Part shown: piece by piece, positions 54,675 to 63,998 of the stretch
Position numbering within the stretch: the first letter of the stretch is position 1
Layout of the letters: every line of letters starts with the position of its first letter
Source of the DNA: Pseudooctadecabacter jejudonensis
GTDB lineage: Bacteria > Pseudomonadota > Alphaproteobacteria > Rhodobacterales > Rhodobacteraceae
Direction: 5' to 3'
DNA: 64,000 bases
Assembly: GCF_900172275.1 (NCBI RefSeq)
Contig: NZ_FWFT01000003.1
Span: 124,001-188,000 of the forward strand
Translations under genes and position numbers: made by a program
The notes under the pieces: generated by a model
Told to the model about the DNA's origin: nothing
Seen by the model: only the letters and a program-made list of their open reading frames with translations
Databases searched by the model: none

Positions 54675-55706
54675 ATGTCTGATAAAAATGATAAAAAGGC
54701 AGATATTACGGCTGTGGCAAAGGCCGCAAAGGTGTCTGCGTCGACGGTGTCTCGGTATTTCAACCATCCAGAACTGCTCAAGCCATCGACGCGAAAACGC
54801 ATCAATTCCGCGGTCCGCAAAACCGGATACATCCGCAACCGCGCCGCCCAAACGATCCACGGAATCCGGTCCGGCACCATTGGGGTTCTGGTGCCGACGT
54901 TGGATCACGCGATCTTTGCCGAAGTCGTGCAGGCCTTTTCGGACACGGTCGACAGGCTTGGCTTTACCATTCTTTTGGCGTCCCACGGCTACGATTTGCA
55001 GCGGGAATACGCGATCCTGCGTAAGTTTTTGGAACATCGGGTCGACGGTGTCGTCCTGACGGGGCTTAACCATGATGAGGCGGTTTTCCAGCTGCTGGAC
55101 CAACACCACATCCCAAGCCTGTCCATGTGGAATTACGCGCCCAATGCGGCGTTTCCCTGCATCGGGGCCGATAATGAACTGGCGGGCAAAATGATTGCCG
55201 AACACATCATCGCGCTTGGCCATACGAAGGTTGCCTGCATGTTTCCGCCCACTCAAGGCAACGACCGTGCCCTCGCCCGGCGTGAGATCGTGCTTGAAAC
55301 CTTGTCAAAGGCGAATGTCACCGTGCCCGACGCGTGGCGCCTGACCACCGTTTACAGCATTTCGTCCTCCAAACGGGACACTCAAGACTTGCTGTCGCAG
55401 TCGGATCGCCCCACCGCATTGATCTGCGGCAACGATATCCTTGCCACGGGGGCGCTCTATGGGGCGAAAGCCGCGGGTGTGCCTGTGCCAGACGGCATAT
55501 CGGTTGTTGGCATCGGCGATTTCAAAGGCAGCGCTGACATCGAACCCGGCCTGACAACCGTCAGATTGCCCGCCAAAAGGATTGGTCAGGAGGCCGGTGA
55601 AGTCCTCGCAAGGGCCATTGTGGATCAGACGTCATTGACGGCCTGTAGCCGCCATTGTGAACCCAAACTGATCCTGCGCCGATCGACGAAATCGGTCCAC
55701 CCCTGA
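54675..55706 (+). CDS. LacI-family transcriptional regulator
   Basis: 343 residues. The helix-turn-helix ITAVAKAAKVSASTVSRYF is followed by a hinge (YIRNRAAQTIHGIRSGTIGV) and an effector domain with GISVVGIGDFKGSADIEP near the end. It is divergent from tctA and most likely represses the transporter and CoA-enzyme operon. The sensed ligand would be the imported compound or its CoA ester (inference). Confidence 0.9.
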   Translation: MSDKNDKKADITAVAKAAKVSASTVSRYFNHPELLKPSTRKRINSAVRKTGYIRNRAAQTIHGIRSGTIGVLVPTLDHAIFAEVVQAFSDTVDRLGFTILLASHGYDLQREYAILRKFLEHRVDGVVLTGLNHDEAVFQLLDQHHIPSLSMWNYAPNAAFPCIGADNELAGKMIAEHIIALGHTKVACMFPPTQGNDRALARREIVLETLSKANVTVPDAWRLTTVYSISSSKRDTQDLLSQSDRPTALICGNDILATGALYGAKAAGVPVPDGISVVGIGDFKGSADIEPGLTTVRLPAKRIGQEAGEVLARAIVDQTSLTACSRHCEPKLILRRSTKSVHP

Positions 55707-55761
55707 CACGCACAAGTCTGGTGGGTTTGCTGTCAGACCACCGGATCAATTTGATTGGCAG

Positions 55762-55803
55762 GTGCACGTTGGGCCTGTCCAAAGAACGCGGACACCGGTG
55801 CAC
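55762..55803. terminator. Possible convergent terminator
   Basis: GTGCAC (55762-55767) and GTGCAC (55798-55803) flank TGTCC/GGACA, which could pair to form an interrupted stem between the convergent LacI gene and the 530-residue gene. Mismatches and lack of U-tract make it uncertain. Confidence 0.35.
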
Positions 55804-55804
55804 G

Positions 55805-57397
55805 CTAGCCGGGTTCGTATTCAAATTTGACATAGAACTTGTCAAACTCCGGATCGGGGGATGTCTTGACGTCATAGGTGCTGTCGCCCCCATGGTCACC
55901 GAATGTGATCGTGAGAGGTCCGGGCACAGTCAAATTGTTCAACGGTGACAGCAGCCCGGGGCCTTGGCTGCGCCACTTGTATGTCGTGGCCCCCCGCAGC
56001 CAAGCAACGTGGTAGGGACGCCTGTGGTAATTGGCAAACCCGGCCAAAAAGATACGCCCCGCCTGCGCCACGCGGATGCGGGCAAACTCGGACCCATGTC
56101 CGTAATTTGAACTGTGGCAGGACACCTCGGCCATCAAGGTTCCGTGCCAGTCGGAATCGATATGGGTATAGGGCCGCATGATCTGAAACTTGAAGGCGCT
56201 GTTCATCCAATCAAGGTCTTCAAAGACAACCGGATAAAAGGCGTCAATGTCGCCACCAACGGTAAAGGTCTGGGGCGTGAGGGACATCGCTTGATGGGAC
56301 TGTGAGGCGAAGTCAGCCCCCGTAATGGGCGCCTCAACAGTCAGCGCGCGCGCGATTGTCACGCCGTCTGTGCTGTCCACAACAGATCCCAATGTCGCAA
56401 GAAGTACCAGATCCCCATCATCGCTGTGACGCAGGTTTTCATAGGTCAGGATCAGCTGTGCCTGGCCTGGCTCGGCTTGGGTTTGCACCTCAATCACGAT
56501 CTCAACGTAGTCCCCCGGCTCAAGTGTGCCGGGGGAAACCCGCCGTAAGGTGTGGTTGTCGACTTGCCATCCCCCGTGGGGCTGGCTGTGGTCATCAGCC
56601 GCGCGAAAATCCGTGACGGACGCAATGCCCACGTGATCCCCGCGTTCTGACACAAGGCCCCACTGCGCGCCAAGCTTGCCCGCGCGAAATCCAAGGTGTA
56701 TTTCCGTCGCCCCGTCCCCCACCTCTGAGGTCGCGGCCAACGGGACCGAATGGCGGGCCGTATTGACGATCCGCAGGGTCAAAGTGTTCAGGGTGAAACC
56801 GTCGTTCACCACCTGATTGCCCCCGACAAACCCCGCCGAAAACGGCCCACTCAGCGCGACAGCCCCCGTGCGGATGTCCTTGATCGGAGGTGAGGCAGGC
56901 GCGTGACGGCGCAAGACCGGCAAATGGATCAGGCGCGCACCGGCGACTTCGGTGCCGCTTGGGTGAAAAAAATCGCTATACGACAGATCCACATTCGTCG
57001 CACGAGAGCCCCCCTCAGGGGCCGCGCTGATGCCATCCAGACGCACGGTCAAGGCAGCCCCGGGCGCAAGCGTGAACGAAGAGACACCGACCATCACCAA
57101 GGTCACGTCCTTGCCCGGTCGCACATCTTCCAGTGCCAACACCCATTGCGCCTCGGATTCCGGCGCAAGCGCAATTTGGTCCGTGTCGCGCAACACCCCC
57201 GGACGGAATTGCAGCCGCAAGGTGGCCGACCCGGTTGTCACCGGCAAAGGCGTGCGGTTCACAAGTGTCAGTTCCACAGTCTGCGGAGATCCCGTGATGG
57301 ACAATGCGGGCCAGCCACCGGCATGGCGCAATGTCGCACTCAGGCCCGCGCTTTCGGGATGGGCACGGCTGGCATAGAACGATTTGTCGGCGCTCAT
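55805..57397 (-). CDS. Uncharacterised beta-rich protein with fibre-like C-terminal domain
   Basis: 530 residues, no signal peptide, mostly beta-rich by inspection and very low in Cys and Lys. The C-terminal 145 residues form a distinct unit: FYPVVFEDLDWMNSAFKFQI, then CHSSNYGHGSEFARI, VAWLRGATTYKW and FGDHGGDSTYDVK. The WxxGHGSxF and WLRGxTTY pattern resembles receptor-binding or fibre-tip modules I have seen in phage-tail-like and surface proteins, but I cannot name the family. The start overlaps the giant-gene stop (ATGA), so it is co-translated. Last gene of the cluster. Function unknown. Confidence 0.7.
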   Translation of the reverse strand: MSADKSFYASRAHPESAGLSATLRHAGGWPALSITGSPQTVELTLVNRTPLPVTTGSATLRLQFRPGVLRDTDQIALAPESEAQWVLALEDVRPGKDVTLVMVGVSSFTLAPGAALTVRLDGISAAPEGGSRATNVDLSYSDFFHPSGTEVAGARLIHLPVLRRHAPASPPIKDIRTGAVALSGPFSAGFVGGNQVVNDGFTLNTLTLRIVNTARHSVPLAATSEVGDGATEIHLGFRAGKLGAQWGLVSERGDHVGIASVTDFRAADDHSQPHGGWQVDNHTLRRVSPGTLEPGDYVEIVIEVQTQAEPGQAQLILTYENLRHSDDGDLVLLATLGSVVDSTDGVTIARALTVEAPITGADFASQSHQAMSLTPQTFTVGGDIDAFYPVVFEDLDWMNSAFKFQIMRPYTHIDSDWHGTLMAEVSCHSSNYGHGSEFARIRVAQAGRIFLAGFANYHRRPYHVAWLRGATTYKWRSQGPGLLSPLNNLTVPGPLTITFGDHGGDSTYDVKTSPDPEFDKFYVKFEYEPG

Positions 57398-60300
57398 GAC
57401 CTATGCCCCCCCTGCTTTGTCTTCGCGCCGGGCGGCGTGGGCGTTTGACGCAATTCGAGCCATCCTTGCCTCAAAATGGGTCTCTGTTGACCCTGATCAC
57501 GCATGGACGGGGGATCTATCCCCTTGGTCAGCGCATGCAATCCGCGTTCAAGACTTGCTGGCGTAAGGTCGGGGAAGGCCGCAAAATCAATCGGTTGTCC
57601 TGTCGTGCTGGGCATCAACAGGGCCGTGTCCGGGCCATCTTGGCGCACGAAACGTCCGCTCTCCACCAGCGCCTCCCAAAGCGCGGGTGCAACGGTGCCA
57701 AAGGCAGACAAAAACGCCGCGCGCGGCACCGATGGGTGGTGGGGGATATGGGTCCAGATGTCACCGTCTCGGTGCAACCAACTCCAACTGGATCCCGGCT
57801 CAGACGGCAGGGGGATCTCTATGGCGTCCGCTGGCGTCAGCAAAGGGGCCGTTCGGAACGTGGCGCGCAGTTTGTTCATGGCGGGTTCAAACAACTCAGG
57901 CAGCATTGCAATCGACTTGGTCGGTAAAACCCCTGTTGTGGCATGCACTCGGCCCAGAGGATCGAACAGCATCGTCACATCCACAGAGCCACCAGACAGC
58001 GACAGGGTAAGGGGCAAAGTCGTGCCACCTGCACCGTCGTAGGCTGCAATTCTTGCGTGCGCTTTGGGGGGAACCAGCCCCTGCGGCAGATGGAGCGTGT
58101 CGTCCGCAAACCCATCGTCCGTTTCGATCCAGTAGCCGCAAAGCCCGTCGTTCAATTGCCCGTGTTCCCCCAGACGCACCGGAATGTGGACGTTCTCAAA
58201 ACCCTTCGTTGCGGCAGGGCTGCCTTCAAGGCGCGCCATGAAGGCCTGATCGGACTGGTCCGTTGCAAACGCATGTTGCGTTGAAAGGCGCAGGCGGGCG
58301 CGGGTCACGGCGATGGGGCGTCCGATCAAAAGCGCCCGCGCAGGGGCCTGCGCGGCGGCCATTGGGTCCACCATGTTGAGGCCGGCATCCAGCGTCGTCA
58401 GCAAGGCCTCCGTGAAATCCGACGTGCTGCTTTGATCCCGCGTCATCCAGCCAATGATCCTGGCCAAAGTCCGGTCTGGCACCTCCCGCCATGAGCGGGG
58501 TGCCCTCGCACGGCCCGGCGCGGGCACCCACGTGGCGCCTTCAATCAAACCGCCCAGCATATGGCCCGCGCGATCGTAGACCGCGATGGAGCCGTCATAA
58601 TCGTTGGGCAAAAGCCATCCGCAAATGGGTGAACTGGCCGGATGGGCATTGCTTTCCAGATCGGCGTGTCCCGCCGATAGCCACCGAAACGTCAACCGCG
58701 CGGGCTGGCTCAGACGCACGGGCAAGCGCGCTGTCGCCCGCTTTATGTCACGGGGTGCGGGCGTCATGCGCGCCGTTGTGTGCAGCACCTTTGGCCGCCA
58801 GCTCCGTGTGCGGCCAAAAGCATCGACCGCACGCAGACGGGTCAACGTCACCTCGCCGGAACGCAAGGGATGGAACGGCTGATCAGACGCAGGCGTCACC
58901 GGATGAAAGCCCCCCAGGCCCCTGCGGATCCGCTGTGCCAAGGCCCGTTGCTCGGGCAGGCCAACGGGGTCATCCACCGTCAATTGTGGCTCATTGGTGT
59001 GCATCAACAGGTGGTCGTGGAACCCACCCAGAGGCAGCACAACGGGCGTCCCCTTCAGCGGTGTTGTCCCTTGCGTCAGCGCGCTGGAGAGGCCCTTATA
59101 CCGCTCAGCGATCAAACGCCCCGCCGACGGGTTCAGCACGCTGCGGCCAGACAGATAACTCAGGTGCGGCTCTGCCAATATGGTCTTGTTCCGGGCCACA
59201 AGGTCCGCGTGATCTTGCTGCAGGGTGTAGGATTTGGTCACCAAATCAGTGGGGTACGCTGAATGGGCCTCTGTGTTGTGGTCATCCTCGGCGCGTATTT
59301 CAGCTTGCCACTCCAGCTGAACAGGCGCCCAGTCGGCGGCGGCGGACACCCAGTTAAAGACGATTTTGGCGTCGTCACCACATAAATATTCAATCAGCCC
59401 AGGGTGCACGATAACCTTGCCCACCGCATGCGACCAGTCCCGGTCGCCCACTAAATAAAAGGAACTCATCCCGTCATCAAGGACGCCGTTCGTCCGGTCA
59501 GGGGCACGGGTTTGCGTGTCGTCCAGCACCACAACGGGATCGTTGGGACGCCAGAACCGCGGACCCGGCGTGATCCCAAGATGCAGATCGGCCCCGTGAT
59601 CGCCTTGCAGATGCGCCAAGACGCGCGCGTGTTGTCCAACGATCTGCGCCGCGAGGCTGTACGGCGAGGACGGGGGGGGTGTCTCGGCCACGGGTCCGGC
59701 CCGTGGGTCTGGTGTCACGACGATCCCGATGGCTTCGGTATAGGTGGCCGATCGCATCCGAAGGCCACAGATGAAATGCCCGGGCGGCGCTTGCAGCAAG
59801 AAGTGTTTGCCCGTGGTCTTTTCTGATCCGTATGTGCGTGACGTGCGGCCAAAATTCGTCGTGAACCGGATATGGTTGATCGGCTCATGGCCCCTCCACG
59901 GGCCAGTGCTGCCTTCGATCTTTGTGATGTATTCGCCAAGTTGCAGCGTGAATGTGGCCTTGTTTCCAGTGGGGCCGCCACGTCGGGTCAAGGGGCCAGC
60001 GTCAGCAGTGACAATCTGCAGGCTGTCGATGATTTCGCCATAGGCGATCCGTATTTCAGCAATACGGTCGTCAACGGCTGCGGCATCAAACGAATAGGCC
60101 GCGCCCTCTGCCCCGTGCATTTCGCCATAGGCAAACGGGTCAACCGCGACCGCATCCTGCGCCTGCGGTGCTTGGGCCGTGACCAGCATATCGCCTTTGG
60201 GGCTTTCCCCCATATAAAGGGTTCCCGTCTTCTCCAGCAGCGCCTCAAGCGGCGCAAGTTGGGTTCGCACAAGAAGATCCTCGGCGGCATTAAGATCAAA

Positions 60301-61725
60301 CGGCACGATATCGCTGTCGCTTTCAGGATAGGCCGCGCGCATGAACCGGCTCCAGTCGGAGAACACCCCTTGCCGAAGGCTGTCGATCTCATCAAGGCGG
60401 GCGCCATACGCCTCTTGCAGCCGGTTCAAGGCGTCCAGTTCAACGGCCAGGTCATCGGACAGATCTTCCAAACCCGCCGTGCCCTCCCCCTCAGCCGCCT
60501 GATTGGGGCGCAGGGTCCAGATGCCATGCCCGCGGACCGCTTTGAATTGCTCCGAATGGCGGGCCTCACGAAGCTTTAGATCGTGGTCTAAGGGGTGCGC
60601 CGTCAAATCGGTCGCCGCAAGCCCCTGAACAAGGGCATCTTCGTTGGGGCCGGGGGTTCCGCCGGTCACCAGCGCGGCAAAGGCCTCCGCCGCAGAACTT
60701 CCGATCCCGATTGGGGCCAAATCAGGGGCCGATGCGGTTTCGGCAGGCATATCACGGGGCAGCGGCGTGTCCGGTTCCGATCCAACCGACCCTGCCACCA
60801 GGGTCCGCGCGCCGGTGGGATCGACAGCAAGGATCTTGCCGTCACCGCTATCGAGCCCAAGTTCACGTCCAAGGGTGCTATAAACCGACAGGCGGTCCCC
60901 CAATTCCCCCAGATCCTGTTTGGCATCCAGCGATCCAATTCCGGCAACTTGGGACAGGTTTTGCACGATGTCTCGGAACCCTTGGGTTACCGCGCGGACA
61001 GTGGGATCTTTTGCCCCGTCCTCATACCAGCCAAACACCCCATAGCCGAACGCGACATCCTCAGGGGGCGGCGCATCGTCATGCAGCCCAAAGATGCTCC
61101 GGCAACTGGGATAATGTGCGGCAAACAGGGGGTCACCGGGGCCGACGGCCGTAATGTCGGGGCCATAGAAATCCAGCGACGTCGCCTGTGTCATAGGCAC
61201 GACGTCCGGTGACGGTTCAAGGGTTTTCACATCCAGTTCAAACTGACGGCCAAGGTAAAGAAATGGCGGGTCATGTGGATCTCTGTTTGCGCGCGGATAG
61301 GCCACCACATGGGTGTTGGGGCGCAGCACCCCGGGGTGGACATAGTCACTTTCAACGATCCAGATGCGGCGATATTGGTCAGCATTCTGTCCCTCGGCCT
61401 CCCTGCGGATCAGCCACCTGTTGGGCGCCGGTGGCAGCCACATGTCACCGACCTGCACGGTGCAATATTCAGTGCGCCGGCTTGCGCCACGTGTCATCGG
61501 TTTGGGCAGGGTCCAGTGCAGATGAACACCTGCATCAAGCCATGTACTGTGATCACCAAAGGGCGGTGCATTGACCGCAGAGGCGACATTGGCCGTGGAC
61601 GCGTTGTGGTCCCGCACCCCGTCAAACCATGGCAGGATTTCATAATCGGTCGGCGGCCCGACAACCTGTCGCGGACGTGTCAGGCGCCATGCATTGACGG
61701 AAACGGGGAAAATCAAATCACTCAT
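57394..61725 (-). CDS. Giant uncharacterised protein with internal jacalin-like lectin domain
   Basis: 1443 residues, no signal peptide. The N-terminal third has a conserved-looking block, LDAGVHLHWTLPKPMTRG with LPPAPNRWLIRR. A region at about residues 430-455 may be helical (DDLAVELDALNRLQEAYG). Residues about 542-672 (nucleotides about 59710-60102) match the jacalin-like lectin pattern: an IRIAYGEIIDSLQ strand, GGPTGNKATF, LGEYITKIEGSTG, IRFTTNFGR and the closing ICGLRMRS. The C-terminal part has ICGWLLPNDYDGSIAVYD. I start at ATG 61725, overlapping the upstream gene by 8 bases. Probably carbohydrate-binding; the wider function is unknown. Confidence 0.75.
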   Translation of the reverse strand: MSDLIFPVSVNAWRLTRPRQVVGPPTDYEILPWFDGVRDHNASTANVASAVNAPPFGDHSTWLDAGVHLHWTLPKPMTRGASRRTEYCTVQVGDMWLPPAPNRWLIRREAEGQNADQYRRIWIVESDYVHPGVLRPNTHVVAYPRANRDPHDPPFLYLGRQFELDVKTLEPSPDVVPMTQATSLDFYGPDITAVGPGDPLFAAHYPSCRSIFGLHDDAPPPEDVAFGYGVFGWYEDGAKDPTVRAVTQGFRDIVQNLSQVAGIGSLDAKQDLGELGDRLSVYSTLGRELGLDSGDGKILAVDPTGARTLVAGSVGSEPDTPLPRDMPAETASAPDLAPIGIGSSAAEAFAALVTGGTPGPNEDALVQGLAATDLTAHPLDHDLKLREARHSEQFKAVRGHGIWTLRPNQAAEGEGTAGLEDLSDDLAVELDALNRLQEAYGARLDEIDSLRQGVFSDWSRFMRAAYPESDSDIVPFDLNAAEDLLVRTQLAPLEALLEKTGTLYMGESPKGDMLVTAQAPQAQDAVAVDPFAYGEMHGAEGAAYSFDAAAVDDRIAEIRIAYGEIIDSLQIVTADAGPLTRRGGPTGNKATFTLQLGEYITKIEGSTGPWRGHEPINHIRFTTNFGRTSRTYGSEKTTGKHFLLQAPPGHFICGLRMRSATYTEAIGIVVTPDPRAGPVAETPPPSSPYSLAAQIVGQHARVLAHLQGDHGADLHLGITPGPRFWRPNDPVVVLDDTQTRAPDRTNGVLDDGMSSFYLVGDRDWSHAVGKVIVHPGLIEYLCGDDAKIVFNWVSAAADWAPVQLEWQAEIRAEDDHNTEAHSAYPTDLVTKSYTLQQDHADLVARNKTILAEPHLSYLSGRSVLNPSAGRLIAERYKGLSSALTQGTTPLKGTPVVLPLGGFHDHLLMHTNEPQLTVDDPVGLPEQRALAQRIRRGLGGFHPVTPASDQPFHPLRSGEVTLTRLRAVDAFGRTRSWRPKVLHTTARMTPAPRDIKRATARLPVRLSQPARLTFRWLSAGHADLESNAHPASSPICGWLLPNDYDGSIAVYDRAGHMLGGLIEGATWVPAPGRARAPRSWREVPDRTLARIIGWMTRDQSSTSDFTEALLTTLDAGLNMVDPMAAAQAPARALLIGRPIAVTRARLRLSTQHAFATDQSDQAFMARLEGSPAATKGFENVHIPVRLGEHGQLNDGLCGYWIETDDGFADDTLHLPQGLVPPKAHARIAAYDGAGGTTLPLTLSLSGGSVDVTMLFDPLGRVHATTGVLPTKSIAMLPELFEPAMNKLRATFRTAPLLTPADAIEIPLPSEPGSSWSWLHRDGDIWTHIPHHPSVPRAAFLSAFGTVAPALWEALVESGRFVRQDGPDTALLMPSTTGQPIDFAAFPDLTPASLERGLHALTKGIDPPSMRDQGQQRPILRQGWLELRQTPTPPGAKTKQGGHRS

Positions 61726-63646
61726 GGGGCAAATCAAACGTGCGGGAAATTCGGGGAACGGTCTCGATCATCTCAAAGGCAAACGCGCGGCTGGACGCGG
61801 TCCCAAGGGCTTGGGCAAGATCGGCAATTTCAAGGACGCCATTGGTTCCTTTGCGCGGGCTGACGGGCTGCCCCGCCTTGGAAAGCGCGCCATGTGTGCC
61901 ATCAAGACCAAAGTGAATGGCCATGGGGTGCAGATGAACATCGACCCGCGCCAAGGGCCCCTCAAACAAAAGAAGCCTCGTCTCCGGCCCGATGGTGTCG
62001 TAGCGCAAGGGGCGCAGGGGGGTGGTCGCGCCGGACGCGGCGAACCCGTCAATCACCAAATCAGGCCAGTCCCGCACCGCACGGGACCGCACCAGAACGC
62101 CAGTGGTCTGTCGGGTGATTGCCCCGCTTGCGGCATCGACAGCCGGAAGGGCGGCGCGCAATGTCGCGTCTGCGTCGGCCTGCTGTTCGGTGACGCGTCC
62201 AATACTGAACGCGCCGTCTACAAGTGCCGCCAGCCAGACCCGGTCCAGCCGGAAGGGGGCGATGGTCTCGGGGGGCAGCACATCAGGATCGGGCAACAGA
62301 TAGCTGTAGGGCACCGCGCCCAACCGCAAAAGCGCCGCGTCGAACCACTGATGAATGTCATCCGGTAAATCGGGCGCGGGCGGAGGCGGCGTCTGGGTCA
62401 GCTGTTGCGCAGCAGCGCGGGCTGCATGGGCGCATTGGCGTTTCCATTGATGCAGACGCAGCCCGATCGCCGGATCACGCAGGGCCAACAGGCGGCCCAA
62501 CTCCCACGCGCTGGCATAGCTTTGATCGGTCATGTTCGTCGCCGGATCCTGGCGTGTCAGGGCGTCGGCCTGCCGCGCGGGCAGTGTGACGGCAGCGGAC
62601 CGTGAAAAGACCTGAAACGGTCCCCGATACCACGCCGCGGTGCGCGCGCCCGTGGCTTTGTGCAATGCGACGGGAACAGCCCCCGTTTGCGCCAAAGGAA
62701 GGGTCGTGTTGAGCGTCGAAGACGCAATCGACAACGTCCCGTGGTCGAGACCTTCGAGGATGTGCTGCAAATCCGCTGGGGCCGCGTCGCAGGTAAAATC
62801 CCAATTGAACAGGCTTACAAACCGCAAGGTCGGGCCCGGCTTGATCTGGTCTGTCCAATGGGTGTGGGTTGTCCACCACGGTTTGGTCAAGTCGGCGTTG
62901 GGTTTGGGGGTATACTGATGTTCCAGTGAAACCAAATGCACGACATTCCGTTTGCCCGGAAGGGGCAGACGGTTGGCGATGACCACGCTGCGGGCCTCGT
63001 GGGGCGCACCTTGGGCCGTTTTCTCAACGTCGCGTACGACAGTCAGAAAATTCAGGTCCTGAGGCTTGGGCAGCAGGCCAAGTGCCAGATCCCGCGGCAG
63101 ATCAATCACCGCCACGGGCGTTTTGGGGTCATCCGCCACGTCGTGATTAAGTTGCGCAAACTGGGCTCCGGATGACGGCGCCGTTCCAGCGTGCCCCGCC
63201 ACCGGATGGATCAAGTCTGCGGCAGGCACGGTTTTCGCGCATCCCTCAATCTCTTCGGCATCAAACACCATCAACGCAAGCCAGGGCGGCAGATCGGCGG
63301 CGGGCGCCGTCGCTTTCGGATCACCCGGTTCGAATTGGGTTTGCAGACAGGCGCTTCGCTCCCACGGCAGGCTCGGACGGCTGAGCAAAACATGGGGTAA
63401 GACAGTCTCGAACTGACCTTCGGTCCCCCGCGCGGGAAACGACGTTGCAATCTCATTGGGTGCCAGTGCAAAACGCGGACCGGCGATCGAAATCTCTTGG
63501 GTACGGGCCGCGTTAATCCCCAAACTGCCCACATCGTGGGCGACCTCAATAGAATAGCTGCCCGCCATAAGGGACGGACGATGGTGATCGAAGAACCGCA
63601 CCTGATCGTCAGGGTGCAACATGGGGCCGGTGTTTGCGCTACGCAT
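61718..63646 (-). CDS. Uncharacterised protein, second gene of lectin cluster
   Basis: 642 residues, no signal peptide or membrane segment. It starts MRSANTGPMLHPDDQVRFFD behind a strong AAGGAGGG site at ATG 63646; upstream codons are unsupported. The N-terminal block FFDHHRPSLMAGSYSI and later VIDLPRDLALGLLPK and SLFNWDFTCDAAPADLQ look like conserved structural stretches, but I know no domain. It overlaps the 119-residue gene upstream by 8 bases and the giant gene downstream by 8 bases, so the set is translated together. Confidence 0.7.
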   Translation of the reverse strand: MRSANTGPMLHPDDQVRFFDHHRPSLMAGSYSIEVAHDVGSLGINAARTQEISIAGPRFALAPNEIATSFPARGTEGQFETVLPHVLLSRPSLPWERSACLQTQFEPGDPKATAPAADLPPWLALMVFDAEEIEGCAKTVPAADLIHPVAGHAGTAPSSGAQFAQLNHDVADDPKTPVAVIDLPRDLALGLLPKPQDLNFLTVVRDVEKTAQGAPHEARSVVIANRLPLPGKRNVVHLVSLEHQYTPKPNADLTKPWWTTHTHWTDQIKPGPTLRFVSLFNWDFTCDAAPADLQHILEGLDHGTLSIASSTLNTTLPLAQTGAVPVALHKATGARTAAWYRGPFQVFSRSAAVTLPARQADALTRQDPATNMTDQSYASAWELGRLLALRDPAIGLRLHQWKRQCAHAARAAAQQLTQTPPPPAPDLPDDIHQWFDAALLRLGAVPYSYLLPDPDVLPPETIAPFRLDRVWLAALVDGAFSIGRVTEQQADADATLRAALPAVDAASGAITRQTTGVLVRSRAVRDWPDLVIDGFAASGATTPLRPLRYDTIGPETRLLLFEGPLARVDVHLHPMAIHFGLDGTHGALSKAGQPVSPRKGTNGVLEIADLAQALGTASSRAFAFEMIETVPRISRTFDLPHE

Positions 63647-63998
63647 CGAACCCTCCTTGTGCATTGGTCGCCATCCCAGTGGTATCAAGGCCCAGCGCCT
63701 GCAGTTCCTCAATCAAGGTCGCCCCCGGCGCGCCCGGCGTCGTCGGCGTATAGGTATGACCGACAGCCTTGGGATTGAATTGCATGTCTTTCACCTTCTT
63801 GGCCTGCGACGCAGACGCGACAGCCGGGTGTGCTGCACGCAAAACCGCCCCCGACAGACAGACAATCGGTTTCGCATTCTGATCAGGTTTCAGTGCCTGC
63901 CCCCACAGCGCCGGCGGATGAGCGGTGCTTTCGCTCACCATTTTGAAATGGTCCGTCACATCAAAGCGGCTGGGCAGGCTGACGACCTGAATGGTCAT
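63639..63998 (-). CDS. Small uncharacterised protein, first visible gene of lectin cluster
   Basis: 119 residues from ATG 63998 to TAG 63639. Only two bases remain beyond the ATG, so I cannot tell whether this is the true start or an internal Met of a longer protein. The sequence includes FNPKAVGHTYTPTTPGAPGA and a LIEELQALGLD helix. Its stop overlaps the next start by 8 bases. No family recognised. Confidence 0.55.
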   Translation of the reverse strand: MTIQVVSLPSRFDVTDHFKMVSESTAHPPALWGQALKPDQNAKPIVCLSGAVLRAAHPAVASASQAKKVKDMQFNPKAVGHTYTPTTPGAPGATLIEELQALGLDTTGMATNAQGGFDA

